Position numbers and translations under genes: made by a program. The notes beneath the pieces were generated by a model that saw nothing but the letters and a program-made list of their open reading frames with translations, searched no databases and was not told the DNA's origin. Positions 1-8,362 of a DNA stretch of 8,362 nucleotides are shown here, piece after piece. How positions within the stretch are numbered: position 1 is the first letter of the stretch; each line of letters begins with the position of its first letter. The stretch spans positions 29,624 through 37,985 of the forward strand of contig DGKH01000011.1 in the NCBI GenBank assembly GCA_002386945.1, given 5' to 3'. Source of the stretch: Proteobacteria bacterium UBA4575. GTDB lineage: Bacteria; Pseudomonadota; Gammaproteobacteria; UBA4575.

Positions 1-735
1 CTGAGTGGTGCGAAGCATCAGCGTTATCAACATCGCGATCATCAGGGCTTAAACCATCTACTGCAAAAAAACAATGGCACCAATAAGCTCATTTTGAGCG
101 ACGGTGTATTTAGTATGGAAGGCAGCATCGCACCACTAGCTGAATTGATCGCATTAAAAAAAGAACACCACGCCTTACTCCTTATTGATGATGCCCATGG
201 TCTTGGTGTGCTGGGCGCAAAGGGAGTCGGTAGCACAGAACAGCTGCAGGTAGATCCAGAAGATATCGATGTTTTAATAGGGACTTTTGGTAAAGCCTTT
301 GGCAGCAGTGGTGCCTTTGTTGCTGGCAAGCACGACTTGCTTGAGTACATCATGCAAAAAGCACGCAGCCTAATTTACACTACAGCGCCACCCGCAGCCT
401 TAATTGCTGCCTGCGCAAAAAGCTTAAATATCATTCAAAATGAGCCAGCACGAAGAGCGCGCTTACAACATAATATCGCTTATTATCGAGAACAGATTAA
501 ACGCTTACAACAGCCTAGCTTAGACTCTATCAGTGCTATCCAATCTATAGTCCTAGGCGATAACGACAGCGTAATACGCCTTAGCCAGCAACTGGCAGCT
601 GAAGGTATTTTAGTTTTACCAATCAGGCCACCAACTGTTCCAGCCAACAGTGCACGTCTACGCATTACTTTAAGCAGTGAACATTCTAAGGCCGATATCG
701 ACCGATTAATTAGCGCCTTACAGCAATATTTATAA
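1..735 (+). CDS. bioF: 8-amino-7-oxononanoate synthase (BioF), C-terminal part, cut by left edge
   Basis: PLP-dependent enzyme of the alpha-oxoamine synthase family. It condenses pimeloyl-ACP/CoA with L-alanine to give 8-amino-7-oxononanoate, an early cytosolic step of biotin synthesis. The reading frame is open from base 1, so only 244 residues are present; roughly 140 N-terminal residues are missing compared with the E. coli protein of about 384. Visible signatures are LSGA at the very start, SDGVFSMEG, the cofactor-contacting DDAHGLG (bases 187-207), the PLP-binding lysine in GTFGKAFG (codon 292-294), and the C-terminal IRPPTVPANSARLR. The IRPPTVP stretch and the alignable C-terminal half favour BioF over the related 2-amino-3-ketobutyrate CoA ligase (Kbl) or 5-aminolevulinate synthase. 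A TTG at base 94 is internal and not the start. No other biotin gene is visible. The gene ends 10 bp from the end of convergent radC. Confidence 0.93.
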   Translation: MSGAKHQRYQHRDHQGLNHLLQKNNGTNKLILSDGVFSMEGSIAPLAELIALKKEHHALLLIDDAHGLGVLGAKGVGSTEQLQVDPEDIDVLIGTFGKAFGSSGAFVAGKHDLLEYIMQKARSLIYTTAPPAALIAACAKSLNIIQNEPARRARLQHNIAYYREQIKRLQQPSLDSISAIQSIVLGDNDSVIRLSQQLAAEGILVLPIRPPTVPANSARLRITLSSEHSKADIDRLISALQQYL

Positions 736-745
736 CCGCTGCTTT

Positions 746-1417
746 TCAAAGCAATCCATGCTCTGCCATAGAGTAGGTGTCTTCACCCACAATAATATGG
801 TCTATCACCGCGACATCGATCAAGCCTAAGGCCTGTTGTAATCGTTTGGTAATCTGCTTATCGGCATTGCTTGGCCTGGTATCACCCGAAGGATGGTTAT
901 GGGCAAAGATAATGGATGAGGCATTCATTTTTAATACCAGCTTAACGACTTCTCGTGGATAGACATTAGTGCCACTCAGGCTGCCACGAAACAATTCCTC
1001 GTAGTGCAATAAATTCAAACGCACATCAAGCAAGATACAGGCAAATACTTCATGTTGTTTATGCCGCAGCTTTGTTGCCAAGTAACTCATTACAGAGCCC
1101 GGATTATCCAATAGTGGTTCTACGCTTATACGCTTTTCCATTGCGCGCTCAGCGATCACGGTGATGACCGCAAGCTGCGCATATTTCGCCACACCGATCC
1201 CGACAACCTGTTGCAGATCAGCCCAGTCAGCATGCAAAATCTTATGCAGACCCCCAAACTGATTAAGCAGTCGTTGAGCCAGCTCAACCGCCGAGCAATC
1301 ACGTCGGCCATTACGCAGTATCACTGCCAGTAGCTCTGCATCGGAAAGACTCGCAGCACCACGCTGCAGTAATTTTTCACGTGGCCGTAGCTCTTGTGGG
1401 AAATCCTCGATTAACAT
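746..1417 (-). CDS. radC: RadC family JAB/MPN domain protein
   Basis: The 223 residues have the full RadC (UPF0758) architecture. The N-terminal segment (about 1-100) contains RPREKLLQRGA and SDAELLAVILRNG, followed by a helix-hairpin-helix-like stretch (about 68-82, with VVGIGVAKYAQL). The C-terminal JAB/JAMM metalloprotease-like domain has a likely metal-associated Glu123 and the signature HNHPSGDTRPSNAD (His173, His175, Ser183, Asp186), all intact. The molecular role of RadC is unsettled: the original DNA-repair assignment in E. coli was later attributed to another gene, so 'DNA repair protein' should be used with care. The ATG start gives the usual N-terminus (a short lead-in before RPREK). 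Only a weak purine stretch (AAAGA) precedes it. It is convergent with bioF and divergent from coaBC; radC beside coaBC is a familiar gammaproteobacterial arrangement. Confidence 0.95.
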   Translation of the reverse strand: MLIEDFPQELRPREKLLQRGAASLSDAELLAVILRNGRRDCSAVELAQRLLNQFGGLHKILHADWADLQQVVGIGVAKYAQLAVITVIAERAMEKRISVEPLLDNPGSVMSYLATKLRHKQHEVFACILLDVRLNLLHYEELFRGSLSGTNVYPREVVKLVLKMNASSIIFAHNHPSGDTRPSNADKQITKRLQQALGLIDVAVIDHIIVGEDTYSMAEHGLL

Positions 1418-1451
1418 GTCTTTAAATTACGCCCCAAATTAAATAATGCTT

Positions 1452-1480
1452 TTAAGCAAGAACAGGCTTTCAGGTATACT
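1452..1480 (+). promoter_or_regulatory. Candidate sigma-70 promoter for the coaBC-dut-algC-argB block
   Basis: TATACT at 1475-1480 matches the -10 consensus at 5 of 6 positions. The -35 at 17-bp spacing is TTAAGC (1452-1457), only about 3 of 6. Transcription from this element would begin around 1486-1488, immediately before the coaBC ATG at 1489. No better -10 is visible in the 71-bp gap between radC and coaBC. This is inferred from consensus matching only. Confidence 0.38.
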
Positions 1481-1488
1481 GCTGAACT

Positions 1489-2730
1489 ATGACTTTACGA
1501 AATAAACAAATCGTCATTGCAGTCACCGGTGGGATTGCTGCCTATAAGACTGCCCAGCTCGTTCGCGAAGTACAAGCGGAAGGCGCACAGGTGCGCGTTG
1601 TGATGACCGCTAGTGCTACCAGTTTCGTCGCTGCAAAAACCTTTCAAGCACTTAGTGGCAATCCTGTAGCGATCACAGACAACGGTCTATTTGATCAAGC
1701 TGGCATGGATCATATTGCCTTGGCACGATGGGCTGATCTGATTGTCATTGCACCAGCCAGTGCAAACAGCATAGCCAAGCTCATCCATGGTGAAGCTGAT
1801 GAGCTGCTATATTCCATGTGCTTAGCACATGAAGGCCAGGTCGCTATTGCGCCGGCAATGAATCAACAGATGTGGTCCAATGCCGCCACACAGGAAAACC
1901 TAACCCGCTTACGTAACAGGGGCTTTTTGATTTGGGGTCCAGCAGATGGTGCACAAGCCTGTGGTGAAGTAGGTCCTGGCCGCATGTTAGAAGTCGCCGA
2001 GCTATTACAGTTAGTGGTAAGCACATTTGAAAATACGGCCTTTGCTGATCAACATATTGTCATTACTGCTGGCCCGACACATGAAGCAATCGACCCCGTG
2101 CGTTATATCGGCAACCGCTCTTCAGGTAAAATGGGCTTTGCCTTAGCCGAAGCGGCTCTGGCTGCAGGTGCGCGCGTTACACTGGTCGCTGGGCCAACAG
2201 AACAAACATGCAGTCCACGGATTCATATTATTAATGTTGAGACTGCAGCTGAAATGCATCTAGCCGTTTTTCAACAGCTCGATGATTGCGATCTCTTTAT
2301 CGCCTGCGCTGCGGTTGCTGATTATCGTATGGCTAATATTGCAGCTGAAAAAATTAAAAAGCGTAGTGAGCATTTAAGCTTAGAGTTAGAACCTACTGAA
2401 GATATTTTACGTGATGTTAAACAAGCGCAGCCAGAACTTTTCTGTGTCGGCTTTGCTGCTGAAACTGAGCATACGATTGAATATGCGCGTGATAAATTAA
2501 CACGTAAAAAGCTGGATATGATTATTGCCAATCAAGTTGGCAGTAGTGAGCAAGGCTTTAGTAGTGACTATAATGCGGTTGAAATACTGACCGCGGATAA
2601 TCAAGAAAGTATCGCGCGTATGCGTAAGACCGCCTTAGCTCCAAAAATATTAGACGCCATTCATCAACAGTTACTTAACCGCAAAGAAAACTCTAATGTC
2701 CGTTACCTCAAAAAGCCGCATTCAACTTAA
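1489..2730 (+). CDS. coaBC: Bifunctional phosphopantothenoylcysteine decarboxylase / phosphopantothenate-cysteine ligase (CoaBC, Dfp)
   Basis: Catalyses two successive steps of coenzyme A synthesis: CTP-dependent ligation of 4'-phosphopantothenate with cysteine (CoaB), then FMN-dependent decarboxylation to 4'-phosphopantetheine (CoaC). At 413 residues the length fits the fused bacterial form. The N-terminal CoaC flavoprotein domain (about 1-185) shows TGGIAAYK (13-20), the catalytic His75 in [13 protein letters not shown] ending at Asn125, and the active-site lid Cys158 in [10 protein letters not shown]. The CoaB domain (about 188-400) shows [32 protein letters not shown] (274-280) and KIKK (288-291). 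The ATG is supported by an in-frame TGA at 1483, which excludes an upstream start, and by the standard N-terminal length. There is no clear Shine-Dalgarno and a possible -10 box lies 8 bp upstream, so the mRNA may be leaderless. The last codons overlap dut. Confidence 0.97.
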   Translation: MTLRNKQIVIAVTGGIAAYKTAQLVREVQAEGAQVRVVMTASATSFVAAKTFQALSGNPVAITDNGLFDQAGMDHIALARWADLIVIAPASANSIAKLIHGEADELLYSMCLAHEGQVAIAPAMNQQMWSNAATQENLTRLRNRGFLIWGPADGAQACGEVGPGRMLEVAELLQLVVSTFENTAFADQHIVITAGPTHEAIDPVRYIGNRSSGKMGFALAEAALAAGARVTLVAGPTEQTCSPRIHIINVETAAEMHLAVFQQLDDCDLFIACAAVADYRMANIAAEKIKKRSEHLSLELEPTEDILRDVKQAQPELFCVGFAAETEHTIEYARDKLTRKKLDMIIANQVGSSEQGFSSDYNAVEILTADNQESIARMRKTALAPKILDAIHQQLLNRKENSNVRYLKKPHST

Positions 2731-3166
2731 AGTTTTAGATCCTCGTATTGGTTCAGAATACCCACTACCTAGTTACGCCACTGAAGGTTCGGCGGGCATG
2801 GATCTACGCGCCTGTTTGGATCAAGCCCTGTGTTTAAAACCAGGCGACTGTGAACTCATCCAGACGGGTATATCGATTTACATTCAAGACCCAACACTGG
2901 CTGCCGTACTACTCCCACGTTCTGGGCTGGGACATAAGCATGGCATCGTGCTTGGCAATCTTGTTGGCCTCATTGATTCTGACTATCAAGGCCCCCTAAT
3001 GGTCTCCATGTGGAATCGGGGTCAGGAAGATTTCATTATTGAACCGGGCGATCGCATTGCACAGATGGTAATCCTTCCTGTGGTTCAGCCAGAGTTTGAT
3101 TTAGTGGATGAGTTTGTTGCCAGCGAACGTGGTAGCGGTGGCTTTGGCCATAGCGGAAAGAAATAA
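2696..3166 (+). CDS. dut: Deoxyuridine 5'-triphosphate nucleotidohydrolase (dUTPase)
   Basis: Hydrolyses dUTP to dUMP and pyrophosphate, keeping uracil out of DNA and supplying the precursor of dTMP; the family is a homotrimeric cytosolic enzyme. At 156 residues it is close to the E. coli protein. All five trimeric dUTPase motifs are present in order: I GSAGMDLR (31-38), II PRSGLG (74-79), [17 protein letters not shown] (87-100, probable catalytic Asp94), IV GDRIAQM (118-124) and [11 protein letters not shown] (145-154), the glycine-rich C-terminal arm that closes over the substrate. The ATG lies inside the coaBC 3' end (35-bp overlap in another frame). It is the only plausible start before the conserved core, and it gives about seven extra N-terminal residues relative to E. 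coli Dut. No strong ribosome binding site is visible, so translational coupling to coaBC is likely. The algC gene follows after 3 bp. Confidence 0.97.
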   Translation: MSVTSKSRIQLKVLDPRIGSEYPLPSYATEGSAGMDLRACLDQALCLKPGDCELIQTGISIYIQDPTLAAVLLPRSGLGHKHGIVLGNLVGLIDSDYQGPLMVSMWNRGQEDFIIEPGDRIAQMVILPVVQPEFDLVDEFVASERGSGGFGHSGKK

Positions 3167-3169
3167 ATC

Positions 3170-5439
<2,270 letters not shown>

Positions 5440-5445
5440 ACATTC

Positions 5446-5462
5446 CGGCCCCATTTAGGCCG
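5446..5462. repeat. Short GC-rich hairpin in the argB/pyrE convergent gap
   Basis: CGGCC at 5446-5450 pairs perfectly with GGCCG at 5458-5462 around a 7-nt loop, 6 bp after the argB stop. It could help end transcription of the argB operon, or from the other strand of pyrE, but no T-tract follows on either strand, so it is not a canonical intrinsic terminator. The rest of the 139-bp gap (5440-5578) shows no gene, tRNA or convincing terminator. Confidence 0.35.
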
Positions 5463-5578
5463 ACACTCCAGTATTGCTTTCAGTTGTGCCCTAGACTTAT
5501 TCCCTCTGCTGGCTATATTGTCTAACAAAGGCAATTAATTCCGTGGCAAAACACCTGCCCAGTGCCGTTTAAGCGATA

Positions 5579-6208
5579 TTAAACCCCGTATTGATTACGG
5601 TATTCTGTTAATGCCTGCTGTTGTTCTGCCATGTTTGTCTGCACATAACTGAGAAGATCATTCAATCCAGCAATTGCCAATACTGGAATCTGAAACTGCT
5701 GTTCTATTTCTTGAATCGCACTGGCACCATTTGGACCTTTTTCCTGACGGTCTAAGGCGACGATTACAGCGACCACTTCGGCATCGGAATCCTTAATGAT
5801 GTCAAAACTCTCACGGATAGCAGTGCCAGCTGTAATCACATCGTCGGTAATCACGATTTTACCAGCCAAGGGTGCACCAATTAAATGACCTGCCTCACCA
5901 TGCGTCTTTGCCTCTTTGCGATTAAAGGCGACTGCTACAGAGCGCTGATACTGCTGATGTAGAGAAACTGAAATCGTAGTTGCTAGTGGTATCCCCTTAT
6001 AAGCAGGACCAAATAACATGTCGAAGTCGATACCTGAATCAATCAAGCGTTGCGCATAAAATTCACCTAATACAGCTAGATGTTCACCTGTATTAAATTT
6101 ACCTGCATTGAAGAAATAAGGACTGATGCGCCCTGACTTGAGGGTGAATTGTCCGAATTGTAATGCCTCGCTATGCATAGCGAATTCAACGAATTTTGAG
6201 GTTTCCAT
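5579..6208 (-). CDS. pyrE: Orotate phosphoribosyltransferase (PyrE)
   Basis: Transfers the phosphoribosyl group of PRPP to orotate, giving OMP, the penultimate step of UMP synthesis. From the proposed start the protein is 209 residues (E. coli about 213). Landmarks: FTLKSGRISPYFFNAG (21-36), FGPAYKGIP (67-74), the flexible loop FNRKEAKTHGE (96-106) carrying catalytic lysine and histidine, the PRPP-binding DDVITAGTA (122-130), and the C-terminal EYRNQYGV, which closely matches E. coli. An upstream in-frame ATG at 6244 would add 12 residues (221 aa). I prefer the ATG at 6208 because METSKFVEFAM aligns with the E. coli N-terminus and an AGG (plus-strand 6213-6215) lies just ahead of it, although the 4-nt spacing is short; the upstream ATG has no such signal. 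Convergent with argB and divergent from the exonuclease gene, so transcribed on its own. Confidence 0.95.
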   Translation of the reverse strand: METSKFVEFAMHSEALQFGQFTLKSGRISPYFFNAGKFNTGEHLAVLGEFYAQRLIDSGIDFDMLFGPAYKGIPLATTISVSLHQQYQRSVAVAFNRKEAKTHGEAGHLIGAPLAGKIVITDDVITAGTAIRESFDIIKDSDAEVVAVIVALDRQEKGPNGASAIQEIEQQFQIPVLAIAGLNDLLSYVQTNMAEQQQALTEYRNQYGV

Positions 6209-6237
6209 AGTGCCTATACTGTGATGATAGTTATTAG

Positions 6238-6259
6238 GGTGCATGCTAAAATAAGCACC
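6238..6259. repeat. Short inverted repeat in the pyrE / exonuclease divergent region
   Basis: GGTGC (6238-6242) and GCACC (6255-6259) form an inverted repeat around a 12-nt AT-rich spacer. It lies between the divergent pyrE and exonuclease starts and overlaps the rejected upstream ATG of pyrE. TAAAAT in the spacer (6247-6252) resembles a plus-strand -10 box, but no good -35 is placed for it. It could be an operator or a leader hairpin for pyrE; a 5-bp repeat can also arise by chance. Confidence 0.22.
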
Positions 6260-6306
6260 TAGTTTAAACGAATTCCCTTACATTCTCCTACATAGAAGCT
6301 AGCGCC

Positions 6307-7095
6307 GTGCCTAAAAAAATAAAAATAATTTCACTTAATGCCAATGGCATTCGAGCTGCAGCAAGAAAAGGTTTTTTTCAATGGCTAGCAGCACAGGATG
6401 CCGATGTGGTGTGTATCCAAGAAACCAAGGCTCAATTTGATCAGCTGCGAGATAATCCTCAATATCAGCCTGAAGGCTATTATTGTTATTATGTCGATGC
6501 GGTCAAAAAAGGCTATAGCGGTGTTGCCGTATACAGCCGAGAAAAACCACTTAAGGTAATACCTAAATTGGGTGTGGAAGAGTTTGATAATGAAGGCCGC
6601 TATCTAGAACTACAGTTTGAGCACTTTGCTGTCGTCTCCCTATATGCGCCTTCAGGTTCATCCAGCGACGAACGCCAGGCGGCTAAGTTTCGTTTTATGG
6701 ATATCTTTATGCCGCATCTCAAAAATTTAAAGCGACGTAAGAAGCCGTATATTATTTGTGGCGATTGGAATATTGCACACAAGGAGATAGACCTTAAGAA
6801 CTGGCGTGGTAACCGGAAAAACTCTGGCTTTTTACCTGAAGAGCGGGCTTGGTTAGATGAGCTATTTGATCAGCAGGGTTACATCGATGTCTTCCGTGAG
6901 ATTAATGATCAAGCCGATCAATATACTTGGTGGTCTAATCGTGGACAGTCGTGGGCTAATAACGTCGGCTGGCGTATTGACTACCATATCGCCTCAGCAG
7001 AACTCAGCGGCCTTGCCAGCGATGAAGAGATCTACAAAGACGAACGCTTTTCAGATCATGCACCGCTTATCATTAGCTATCAGTTAGGTAAGTAG
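6307..7095 (+). CDS. Exodeoxyribonuclease III family protein (Crc-like sequence with intact active site)
   Basis: A 262-residue endonuclease/exonuclease/phosphatase fold protein. All exonuclease III/AP-endonuclease catalytic positions are present: Asn11 (LNANG), Glu39 (QET), Tyr113 (LYAPSG), Asp153 and Asn155 (GDWN), Asp225 (WRIDY) and the Asp250-His251 pair (SDHAPL). The expected activity is Mg-dependent cleavage at abasic sites and 3'-5' exonuclease or 3'-repair activity in base-excision repair. Along its length it also resembles the Pseudomonas regulator Crc (KFRFMD, AHKEIDLKNWR, GFLPEERAWLDE), and it sits by pyrE as crc does, but Crc as I recall it has lost several of these residues. A nuclease is therefore the better call; xthA-like or crc-like labels are both likely in databases. 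The start is GTG with AGAAG (6294-6298) 8 nt upstream; no ATG is available before the core. The ampG-like gene begins at the next base after its stop. Confidence 0.9.
   Translation: MPKKIKIISLNANGIRAAARKGFFQWLAAQDADVVCIQETKAQFDQLRDNPQYQPEGYYCYYVDAVKKGYSGVAVYSREKPLKVIPKLGVEEFDNEGRYLELQFEHFAVVSLYAPSGSSSDERQAAKFRFMDIFMPHLKNLKRRKKPYIICGDWNIAHKEIDLKNWRGNRKNSGFLPEERAWLDELFDQQGYIDVFREINDQADQYTWWSNRGQSWANNVGWRIDYHIASAELSGLASDEEIYKDERFSDHAPLIISYQLGK
7086..7092 (+). promoter_or_regulatory. Ribosome binding site for the ampG-like gene
   Basis: AGGTAAG, with its AGG core 7 nt before the GTG at 7096, lies inside the last codons of the exonuclease gene. It supports the GTG as the start and implies that the two genes are translated from one mRNA. 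Confidence 0.5.
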
Positions 7096-8362
7096 GTGAA
7101 CACATTGGTCGCCACCTTTAAGGTCTACTGGCAAAAACGCATCTTAGCTATGCTGGCGCTGGGCTTTTCTGCTGGCCTGCCACTATTACTAGTCTTTGGT
7201 ACGCTGTCTTTTTGGTTACGCAAAGAAGGTATTGATCGCACGACGATCGGTTTTATTTCCTGGGTAGCTTTATTTTATGGCCTTAAATTCCTCTGGGCAC
7301 CACTGGTCGACCATTTGAGATTACCCCTGCTGGCACGACTATTTGGTCAGCGCCGGAGTTGGTTATTACTGGCACAGTGTGGTGTTTTACTCAGCCTCTT
7401 TGCTATGGGCAGCGTCGATCCCCAGCAACACCTTGAGCAGTTAGTTCTACTGGCCTTGGTCGTCGCCTTTTCTTCTGCAACACAAGATATTGCTTTAGAT
7501 GCCTGGCGTATTGAATCTGCTCCAACCGAAGAACAGGCCGCGATGGCCGCTAGTTATCAACTCGGTTATCGCCTGGGTATGATCTTGGCTGGTGGTGGTG
7601 CCTTTTCATTGGCCCATTTCTACGGCTGGTCTGTCGCCTATCAAGTCATGGCAGGCTTCATGTTGATTGGTGTAGTCACTAGTTTACTAGTGAGTGAGCC
7701 ACAACGGGCCGCTGTCACCGATCATGCTAGTGCTGCTGTTGGGCGTATTCAGCGTTGTGTCCAGTGGTTACGTACTGCAGTAGCCCAACCCTTTGCTGAT
7801 TTCTTTTATCGTAATGGTTGGTTTGGTCTAGTGCTGTTACTTTTCATTGGTTGTTTCCGCCTAAGCGATATCACCATGGGTGTGATGACAGGCCCCTTTT
7901 ATGCCGATATGGGTTATACCGAATTACAAGTTGGCTTAGTCTCAAAAACTTTTGGTGTGGGGATGACTATCTTCGGCGCCTTACTCGGTGGCCTATTAGT
8001 CACGCGTTTCAAGATTTTACCTATGTTGATCGTTTCCAGCATATTGGTCGTTATCACTAATCTAGTATTTGCCGTACTAGCGACCAAGGCTCCCAGCACC
8101 TTATTGTTGGCCAGTGTAATTACTGCCGATAACATCAGTGGGGGTATTGCTGGCACCGTGTTCATCGCCTACTTGTCTGGATTAACCAACCGCCTATATA
8201 CCGCTACACAATATGCATTGCTGAGTTCGGTGATGTTATTACCGGCTAAATTTATGGGTGGCTTTGCTGGTGAGGTAGTCGATGCACTGGGTTATTTAAT
8301 GTTCTTTATTTATTCTGCAGGCCTTGGTCTACCTGCCATTTTGCTGGCCTTATGGCTAAGCA
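7096..8362 (+). CDS. ampG: AmpG-family muropeptide MFS transporter, 3' end cut by right edge
   Basis: The frame from GTG 7096 is open to the window end: 422 complete codons, no stop. The translated protein is a very hydrophobic multi-spanning membrane protein of the major facilitator superfamily. Its AmpG signatures are LGFSAGLPLLLVFGTLSFWL near the N-terminus (about 22-41), KFLWAPLVDH in the first cytoplasmic loop, and SSATQDIALDAWRIE (about 126-140). AmpG in the inner membrane imports GlcNAc-anhydroMurNAc muropeptides for cell-wall recycling; their cytosolic levels control AmpR/ampC beta-lactamase where that system exists. E. coli AmpG has 491 residues, so perhaps several tens of residues are missing. 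The GTG directly abuts the TAG of the exonuclease gene, and AGG at 7086-7088 is well placed as ribosome binding site. Several AmpG-like permeases may coexist in one genome, so the exact cargo is inferred. No beta-lactamase or AmpR gene is in view. Confidence 0.9.
   Translation, partial: MNTLVATFKVYWQKRILAMLALGFSAGLPLLLVFGTLSFWLRKEGIDRTTIGFISWVALFYGLKFLWAPLVDHLRLPLLARLFGQRRSWLLLAQCGVLLSLFAMGSVDPQQHLEQLVLLALVVAFSSATQDIALDAWRIESAPTEEQAAMAASYQLGYRLGMILAGGGAFSLAHFYGWSVAYQVMAGFMLIGVVTSLLVSEPQRAAVTDHASAAVGRIQRCVQWLRTAVAQPFADFFYRNGWFGLVLLLFIGCFRLSDITMGVMTGPFYADMGYTELQVGLVSKTFGVGMTIFGALLGGLLVTRFKILPMLIVSSILVVITNLVFAVLATKAPSTLLLASVITADNISGGIAGTVFIAYLSGLTNRLYTATQYALLSSVMLLPAKFMGGFAGEVVDALGYLMFFIYSAGLGLPAILLALWLS

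Noticed and set aside
483..749. 88-codon minus-strand open frame antisense to bioF
   Set aside because: Lies fully within the bioF coding strand's complement, has no recognisable motif, and overlaps the radC end; it is a shadow of a well-supported gene.
740..753. TGCTTT-TC-AAAGCA hairpin as a bidirectional terminator for bioF and radC
   Set aside because: The stem is AT-rich with an impossibly tight 2-nt loop unless inner pairs open, and no T-tract follows on either strand.
1447..1458. Palindrome TGCTTTTAAGCA upstream of coaBC, similar to TGCTTTTCAAAGCA at 740-753 on the other side of radC
   Set aside because: Short AT-rich palindromes like these occur often by chance, and two copies are not enough to claim a regulator site or a mobile-element boundary.
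5440..5578. Possible small RNA or hidden short gene in the argB/pyrE gap
   Set aside because: No start codon with ribosome binding site, no promoter-terminator pair and no tRNA-like fold was visible; only a 5-bp stem hairpin.
7818..8165. Two short open frames, 7818-8060 (+) and 7914-8165 (-), at the right end
   Set aside because: Both fall inside the continuous AmpG-like frame running from 7096 to the window edge, which has clear family signatures; the short frames have none.

Overview
The window looks like ordinary core chromosome from a gammaproteobacterium with moderate GC. It carries eight recognisable housekeeping genes packed closely together, with no RNA gene, insertion sequence, CRISPR array, phage gene or toxin/defence cassette that I can see. 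The gene order coaBC - dut - algC-type phosphomannomutase - argB, then pyrE beside a Crc/exonuclease III family gene, recalls the Pseudomonas arrangement. This points to Pseudomonadales or a relative such as Cellvibrionales. That placement is inference from gene order and protein resemblance recalled from memory, not from a search.

Layout, left to right. (1) 1-735 (+): C-terminal part of BioF (biotin synthesis), cut by the left edge. (2) 746-1417 (-): RadC, convergent with bioF across only 10 bp. (3) 1489-5439 (+): a tight four-gene block, coaBC, dut, algC and argB. coaBC and dut overlap by 35 bp, and the next two gaps are 3 bp and 2 bp, so this is very probably one transcription unit, perhaps from a promoter just before coaBC. 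(4) 5440-5578: a short gap with no gene and one weak hairpin, between convergent argB and pyrE. (5) 5579-6208 (-): PyrE. (6) 6307-7095 (+): an exonuclease III-like protein divergent from pyrE. (7) 7096 to the right edge (+): an AmpG-type MFS muropeptide transporter starting at the base after the exonuclease stop codon and cut by the edge.

The block joins coenzyme A synthesis, dUTP removal and dTMP precursor supply, sugar-phosphate interconversion for surface polysaccharides, and arginine synthesis. Next to it lie the last-but-one step of UMP synthesis, a probable DNA-repair nuclease and a cell-wall recycling permease. These do not form one pathway; they look like a conserved housekeeping cluster.

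I did not find a convincing undescribed system. The most interesting point is the protein in the Crc position: it resembles Crc along its length but keeps every exonuclease III catalytic residue, so it is probably a nuclease rather than an Hfq-partner regulator. Lesser points are a possible leaderless coaBC transcript, coupled starts in the operon, and the exonuclease-ampG pairing.
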